Shown here: piece by piece, positions 58,532-64,000 of the stretch
Layout: every line of letters begins with the position of its first letter
Numbering within the stretch: the first letter of the stretch is position 1
NCBI GenBank assembly: GCA_964034945.1
Contig: OZ035960.1
Location: 113,681,324 to 113,745,323, forward strand
Source: Chrysopilus asiliformis
Taxonomy: Eukaryota > Arthropoda > Insecta > Diptera > Rhagionidae
Length of the DNA stretch: 64,000 nt
Direction: 5' to 3'
The notes under the pieces: model-generated
What the model was told of the DNA's origin: nothing
The model's database searches: none
The model's input: only the letters and a program-made list of their open reading frames with translations
Translations under genes and position numbers: made by a program

Positions 58532-59168
58532 TAAAGGTGCCGCTCCACATGAGAGTAAATGCCGGCGAGAACCTCTCGATAGCAGCTACTCGCAAATGGA
58601 CACGTCTCAGAGAGTCGCTCGCAAAAACTCGCGAGCTGTCAAAAGTGATTCTACTGTCTAGTGGACACGCCTCCACTCTCAAATGGACAACCTCCTGCGA
58701 GTAACTCTCGAGAGTTTTTGAGAGTTACTCGCGTATTTATGATTCAACCACAATTGGGGCGGCAAGCGGCAGCGGCGGGCGGCATTTTTTTTGCACTTAC
58801 GTAGCGCAACTAGAGCTGCTTTAATATAGCGGCAACGGCAGCGCACTTTTTCCGTCGCCGCCGAGTTTGAATCAAAGTCAAACTTGCCGCCGCCGCCCAA
58901 AATGTTTTCTGAAAACCACCACATTCGGCGCCACATTCTATGACGATTTTTCTTCGTTGTTTAGTGACAACCACCACATTCGGCGCCACATTCTATGCAG
59001 TTTTTTTGACGTTTTGATTTCCCAAGATGCCGACAACGGAGAAAAAATTAATCGAGTTCGTGAAAGGAAATCCAATGCTCTACGATTTGGCCCATCCTCA
59101 ATATGCCGCCCGCCGTCGCCGCCTTCATTGTGGTTGACCTATTACTCTCATGTGGACCGGCACCTTAA
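58532..59168. repeat. MITE with GGTGCCGCTC ends, copy 2, interrupted
   Basis: Starts AAAGGTGCCGCTCCACATGA, follows copy 1 (56531) to GAGAGTTACTCGCG, then is interrupted by a GC-rich block (58739-59140) and resumes TTACTCTCATGTGGACCGGC. Copy 1 shows the uninterrupted junction. Confidence 0.85.
58739..59140. repeat. GC-rich TIR element nested in a MITE
   Basis: Starts GATTCAACCACAATTGGGGC and GGCAAGCGGCAGCGGCGGGC, and ends GCCGCCCGCCGTCGCCGCC, TTCATTGTGGTTGACC, an inverted pair. Inside, ACCACCACATTCGGCGCCAC is present twice (about 58915 and 58970). A 166-codon ORF across it is a shadow of the repeat. Confidence 0.8.
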
Positions 59169-61639
59169 GAAACATTTTCCGAGCACTCCTGAGTCGATTG
59201 GAGTTATATTACAAAAATGTCTTTCTGTCTGTCAGTCTGTGTACAAGATTTCTCAAACAAATGGAAAACCGCAGTTTTTTTTTCAAAATTTGAGGCTTTT
59301 TTGTGGAAAAATGCTTACATATTTATTCTCCAAAATATATGACGCCGATAAAAATTCACAAATTTAATGATAAGGAGTTGTTGCCAGACGTCTAGCCTAT
59401 CATTTGATGTTTCTGATCTGACATTTTTGACCAGGATTTTACTGCTAGCGCCATCTATTGGAAAACGGCGGTTTTCCATTTGTATTTACAATCCAATAAT
59501 AGAGCTAGGACCCATGAAATTTTACAGACATGTTTGGTCCTGGAATGCGACGCTCCTATCAACTTTGTGGGGAAATCCGTTAACCGGAAGTAACCAAAAT
59601 GACGGTTTTTTTTAAAAATTGCAATCTGGTTTTTGTGTTATTTACTCCGAAACTAGGCGTTTTTTAGTAGTTTTACGTATGACCAAAGTTGGAGACAATA
59701 AAATTTCCTACATTTTTGTCCTTTATTAGAACTACGTATCTCAGGCCGTTATCGAGATATACCGTTATTTCGAAAAAAATCGGTTTTTTGCGATTTTCTC
59801 GAAAACTAACGAATTTTTGGTGGTTCAACATATGAGATGAATTGAAGAGAATGCTTTCCACAATTTTGTCTTTTACCGTTATCTGCCATCTTTTACCGTT
59901 ATCGAGATATTATCATTAAAAATTAAAAAAATAGATTTTGCTTGTAAACTAACGATTTTTTGAAAAAAAATAACAGTTAAAAGTATAATTAATTTTTTTA
60001 AAATAAAAATTAATATTTTCATGTGAACTAATATTTTATTTATCTAATTTCTAGTGTAAATTGTGCAGAGACGTTGTTGTATGAAAAATTTGGAGCAATT
60101 TTGACACGGTTTACGCAATTGGGTAAACTATTCCCTAAGGAAGGTTTTCACCCACTAAAACTGACCCCTCTCCTTGCATGTAAACGCCTCATCTGCTGTC
60201 TCCTGAACCTTTGGAGCAATTTTAATGCGTGTTTCCAAGGCGATCTCTTCATCGAATCGACAGTCGCCTGTGTCTTACGACGGGCCTTGATTCTAGCATA
60301 ACATGTTTAATAAATGACAGTATTTCATAAAGATTTGATAGAATTAATTGAAATTATTTCATAAAAATCTGATGGGGGTTTTATAAAGATTTTCCCATAC
60401 TTTATCGGTAGTATTTCAGGTCGAAAATTCCCATGAAAACCAATACTTTTTGTACAGTGCGTTCTGTCTAATGGTCCGTAGCAATCATCGGTTCCAATCT
60501 AAAAAAAAAAAACGGTAGCACTCGGTAATATCGATTGAATATTTTATACAATAATAATAAGTAGCCCATATGAAAACTGATTAGTTGGGGGCACATGGTT
60601 GGCATTAAAAAGTGATAAACCAGTCGGTGAGTTCAACAAAGGAGATTAAAATACGCTTCACTGTGGAAAACAACATTCTTTCTAACACATGAGACAAGAT
60701 ACTATATGAAGCTGCATATTGCGATGATAACTAGAACTGGAAATGTGTTAAAAAGTGTAAGATTTTAAATGGCTTAGACTATTGTCAAGGTCGATGGAGA
60801 AACCATATCGAGACGCATTTTATTCTTTTTTGTTTGCATTTCCAACAAACCATTCCCACATTAGCTTCAGGTAGGTAAAGAGGTATAATGTGGCCATAAG
60901 AATAGAATAATCTTTACAGTTATTCATGTTGGGAAAGCATAAAAACGCTGACAGTTAGGTGTATAAATAAATTCAAGAAAACTTTACCCATACCTTTTAC
61001 AGAGTTGCGGCGAAATCTTTAATTCCCAGTGTGTTTAAACAACATGAAAAAAAATATCCAAATAGTAAATTTTTGTTTTTCTATTTTTGCTCAAAAAGAA
61101 ACTTTTTTGTATAGTAAAGTTGAGCTCGTTTCACTTTTCAAAAACACTTTTCAACGCGTTGTAATGAATTTTTTTGTTCTTCTTCAGCTGTCCATTTTTT
61201 TCGCTTGTGCTGAAACGGATGAAAGATTCACTTTATTGATTTTTCCGAGCACTTATCATCGCAGCAGACGTTATCACCTTGGATTCTATTCTAAACATAA
61301 AAAAAAACACTTTTTGTTCATTTGCTCCCTACACTTTTCTATGCTGCGAGTCTGTTGCTTTTTTGTCGCGGATCCTCAACATATCGCGTTTTTCTGGTTT
61401 ATCCAGAGAAGAAGCCCCAAAATGTTGTAAAATATAAACCCACAATGATTAAACACACGGGAGAAACTAGCAAAACGTCCGATCGGCCTGACGACCCTGT
61501 CGGCTATTTCTAAGTACATTAGCGAAAGAACTTTAAAACTGCTTTGGAATGTACTTTTTAACAGCTTCACAAAAAGCTCATTCAAAAGTACTTTTTTCTC
61601 ATCAACCATACGAAATTCAGGATTCAAACCAAGACTCAA
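59169..61639. other. Gene-free stretch
   Basis: Includes CTGTCTGTCAGTCTGTG at 59222, the repeat at 59680-59960 (paralog of 56281-56480), and a short piece at 60050-60075 like the hairpin at 42369. ORFs at 60074-60301 and 61029-61430 are not similar to anything I know and have low-complexity composition. Confidence 0.5.
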
Positions 61640-61866
61640 GATATGACTTGCCGTGGCGCCGTGGCTAAAAAAGGAACTTTTGCGCGAACAAAGGACGTGG
61701 CGCCGCGGCTAAAAAAGGAACTTTTGCGCGTACAAAGGACGTGGCGCCGTGGCTTAAAAAGGAACTTTTGCGCGAACAAAGGACGTGGCGCCGCGGCTAA
61801 AAAAGGAACTTTTGCGCGTACAAAGGACGTGGCGCCGTGGCTAAAAAAGGAACTTTTGCTCGTACA
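61640..61866. repeat. 44-bp tandem repeat, about five copies
   Basis: Unit: GGACGTGGCGCCG(C/T)GGCT, then AAAAAAGGAACTTTTGCGCG, then (A/T)ACAAA. Variants alternate (CGCGAAC/CGCGTAC and CGTGG/CGCGG), suggesting an 88-bp double unit. Both strands stay open across it. Confidence 0.92.
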
Positions 61867-62232
61867 TATTAATTCGCGTTGGGACTGTACTTTTGACAAT
61901 TCAGAACTTTGTTTCCAGAAATGTCAGAAAAGCATCTTCGACTGTCCAAAGATTTTTGAATTACAAAATGGCGTATTTTTTTTTTAGAAAGATGAGAAAA
62001 ATTTCGGTTTTTTCTTTTTCCAGCTTTTGTAAATCACAATTTTCTACCTCCTGTGAAATTCACCACTCGTTATTCCATTCGTGCTGAGGTGACATGAATA
62101 AAAAAGAGATATATTTTTAAACTTCATTAAAATGCTGTAGCTGCCACAAAAAAAATGTATAGTTCAAGTTCGAGTATTAAATTTTGTAATTAGAGTAAAA
62201 ACAATTCAATTTCCCTTTAATATATTAAAAAA
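61867..62232. other. Gene-free stretch
   Basis: AT-rich spacer between the 44-bp array and the family A copy. Nothing is recognised. Confidence 0.5.
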
Positions 62233-62543
62233 ACTAGCTTGCATACCCGTCGTTGCCGGGTTAAGTGTTTTCTATTTTTTTTTTTGATGGCCTATGTTGG
62301 AGCTAAACTTCAGGCCAATCGGCTCGGTAGTTTCCCCGCGAAAACCAAGTTTCGAAATCACTTTATCCCCTCCCCTTACTTCCCCCACCCCTCTCGCTAC
62401 TTTTCCGTATGCCTATGTTGTAACCAGAACTACCACAGACACTCATGCCAAATTTCAAGTCAATCGGTTCAGCCGTTTTTGCGTGAAAGAGGAACAGACA
62501 GACAGACAGACAGACACCGACTCATTTTTATATATTAGTATGA
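62233..62543 (-). repeat. Interspersed repeat family A, copy 3 (both ends intact)
   Basis: Starts ACTAGCTTGCATACCCGTCG, TTGCCGGG and ends CAGACAGACAGACAGACA followed by TTTTTATATATTAGTATGA. It is the shortest copy, with two ATCGG(C/T)TC(G/A) modules. Confidence 0.82.
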
Positions 62544-64000
62544 TTACCTTTTAAAAACACACATTTCAGATTTCAGTTTGAAAATAATTTTTTTTTTAAA
62601 TGTTTGAACATTTGAATTCTTGCAAAAGCAAACATTTCTAATCCCAAACTGGCCGGAGTCGAGAATATTTCGCATATTTAGTCATGGTGTTTTAGTGGTT
62701 AATTAATTATAACGGTAAATTGAAAAAGTATTAATTTTTCCGGGACGTGTGGTCACTCTATTAATAGCTAAAGTAAATTAAGATAGGAAAATTGTCTTTT
62801 GTAGATTTTTATTGTAAGTTAATATCAATCAAACAAAATTAAATTTTGTTTTCCGAGAAAACTACAAATGATTGTGAGGATACTTTGTATCCAAACTAAA
62901 TAAAAGCTTGTAAGATACAAAACGTTCATCTTTAATCCATATATTTACTGGTTCTCAACAAATAACCTTTTTTACACCCATTTGCGCGTACTATTTCTTA
63001 TAAATTAAGTTATACTTAGCTTACTTCGTCTTAAAATACTTAGCGTATTATTCTTAAAAAATAAAGTTGTACTTAGCATACTTAGTTCCGTTTGCGCGTA
63101 CTATTCGTAAAAAATAAAGTTGTACTTAGCGTTCTTAAGTAAATAGGTGAAATTCTGGGACTAAAATAATTCGTTTTGAGCCCAAAAAATTCAAATTTTA
63201 ATTATAGATTATTATTATTTTATCCAATTACAACGACTAGTTCGTTTCAACAAAGCTTTGATATAATATAACTTTTAAAACGAATAAAAAAAAATTCCAA
63301 GGTACGATAATATATAAAGCATAGACGAATCTATAAGTAATGGCCCCCTTTATTCAAAAATCCCGCTCACCAATTTTAATCCATTTTCATTCCACTTGTG
63401 CCCTAAATTTCTACCCCATTCGGTATTCGAAAATTGCGCAGCCCTTCATTTTGTTGGAATCTATCCACCCTCGGTACAGTTATATGCATTGAGCTTCTTG
63501 TCTTCCACAAAATATCGATTTCCCCTCTGACACAGTCAGTCTTTCGCGAAGTCTGTGGAAAAGTGTTTGAAAAAGTTTCATTCCTGGTGAAAAAGTCCAC
63601 ACACCTGCTAAGAATTTATCAAAAAAATACCAGGAACCAAATTGGTTCACAGTATTTTACAATATATCAAAGTTTTCGCAGTAAAAAAGTAAAAAGATTT
63701 TGAGAGAAACTAAAATGCATCAGAACAGATTGGAATTGATAATTCAATCGTATAAGATTTGAATTTTACTTTTTTTCATTTTTCACCCCCCTGGAAAAAT
63801 CTTCTAAATCGAATTTTTAATCAGAAAAATTCGGTGGTTCGATACGAAAGGATAAGAATTTTCTCTTGAAATTGGAAATTTTTGTATAAGGAAATTCAGC
63901 AAAAGAAAATAAAAAGTGGAGAATTGATTTCTAATAAAAACGGAGAAGAAAAATAAGTTTTTATAAATAAAAATCCTATCGTGGTTCGGTGTTGTAAATT
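62544..64000. other. Gene-free right end
   Basis: AT-rich. At 62970-63140 a degenerate tandem repeat occurs: TTTGCGCGTACTATT, AAAATAAAGTTGTACTTAGC, two to three times. No gene is recognised up to the window edge. Confidence 0.5.

Noticed and set aside
58867..59367. 166-codon plus-strand ORF
   Set aside because: It runs across the GC-rich nested element and the end of the outer MITE; GC-rich DNA lacks stops, and no known domain is seen.
61029..61430. 133-codon plus-strand ORF
   Set aside because: Phe/Lys/Ser-rich composition in T- and A-rich DNA, with no domain or homolog recognised and no splice-consistent neighbours.

Overview
The window is eukaryotic nuclear DNA. It is AT-rich and intron-rich, and about half of it is interspersed repeats. 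The gene content points to an insect: two Methuselah-like GPCRs (a family expanded in insects), a Cadherin-87A-like cadherin, an R1-like LINE fragment and many MITEs. A dipteran is my best guess, but that is inference. All gene models below were joined by hand. Each one holds its reading frame through every splice junction and ends at one stop codon.

Layout of genes: (1) 491-10024, plus strand: the 3' 28 exons of a large Cadherin-87A/CDH23-like cadherin, whose 5' part lies left of the window. (2) 10867-31341, plus strand: Aquarius (AQR/IBP160), the spliceosomal helicase-like protein, complete in 16 exons and 1450 aa. Its fourth intron (11947-26582, 14.6 kb) contains two complete Methuselah-like GPCR genes on the opposite strand: 17519-12497 (9 exons, 479 aa) and 25585-19697 (8 exons, 422 aa). 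(3) 31910-32966, plus strand: axonemal inner-arm dynein light chain (DNALI1/p28), 247 aa. (4) 34725-33106, minus strand: electron transfer flavoprotein alpha subunit, 329 aa, convergent with DNALI1. (5) 45146-37336, minus strand: a Golgi alpha-mannosidase II-type glycosidase, 1145 aa, closest to the alpha-Man-IIb/MAN2A group.

From about 45.2 kb to the right end (18.8 kb) I find no host gene. The region is a mosaic of transposon remnants: TTAA-flanked (piggyBac-type) MITEs, TA-flanked MITEs, long foldback elements, two LINE lineages reduced to 3' fragments, and two tandem arrays (52-bp unit at 55.25-55.77 kb; 44-bp unit at 61.64-61.87 kb). Similar elements sit in the introns of the cadherin, AQR, GPCR and mannosidase genes.

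The genes do not form one pathway; they are neighbouring housekeeping and tissue-specific genes. I did not find a clearly new biological system. The most notable structures are the two antisense GPCR genes inside one AQR intron; a nest of transposons at 46.86-48.06 kb whose insertion order can be proven from uninterrupted copies in the same window; a tRNA-derived SINE that shares its 3' tail with a local LINE; and a 102-residue insert with a basic cleavage-like site inside one cadherin repeat, bracketed by two cysteines.
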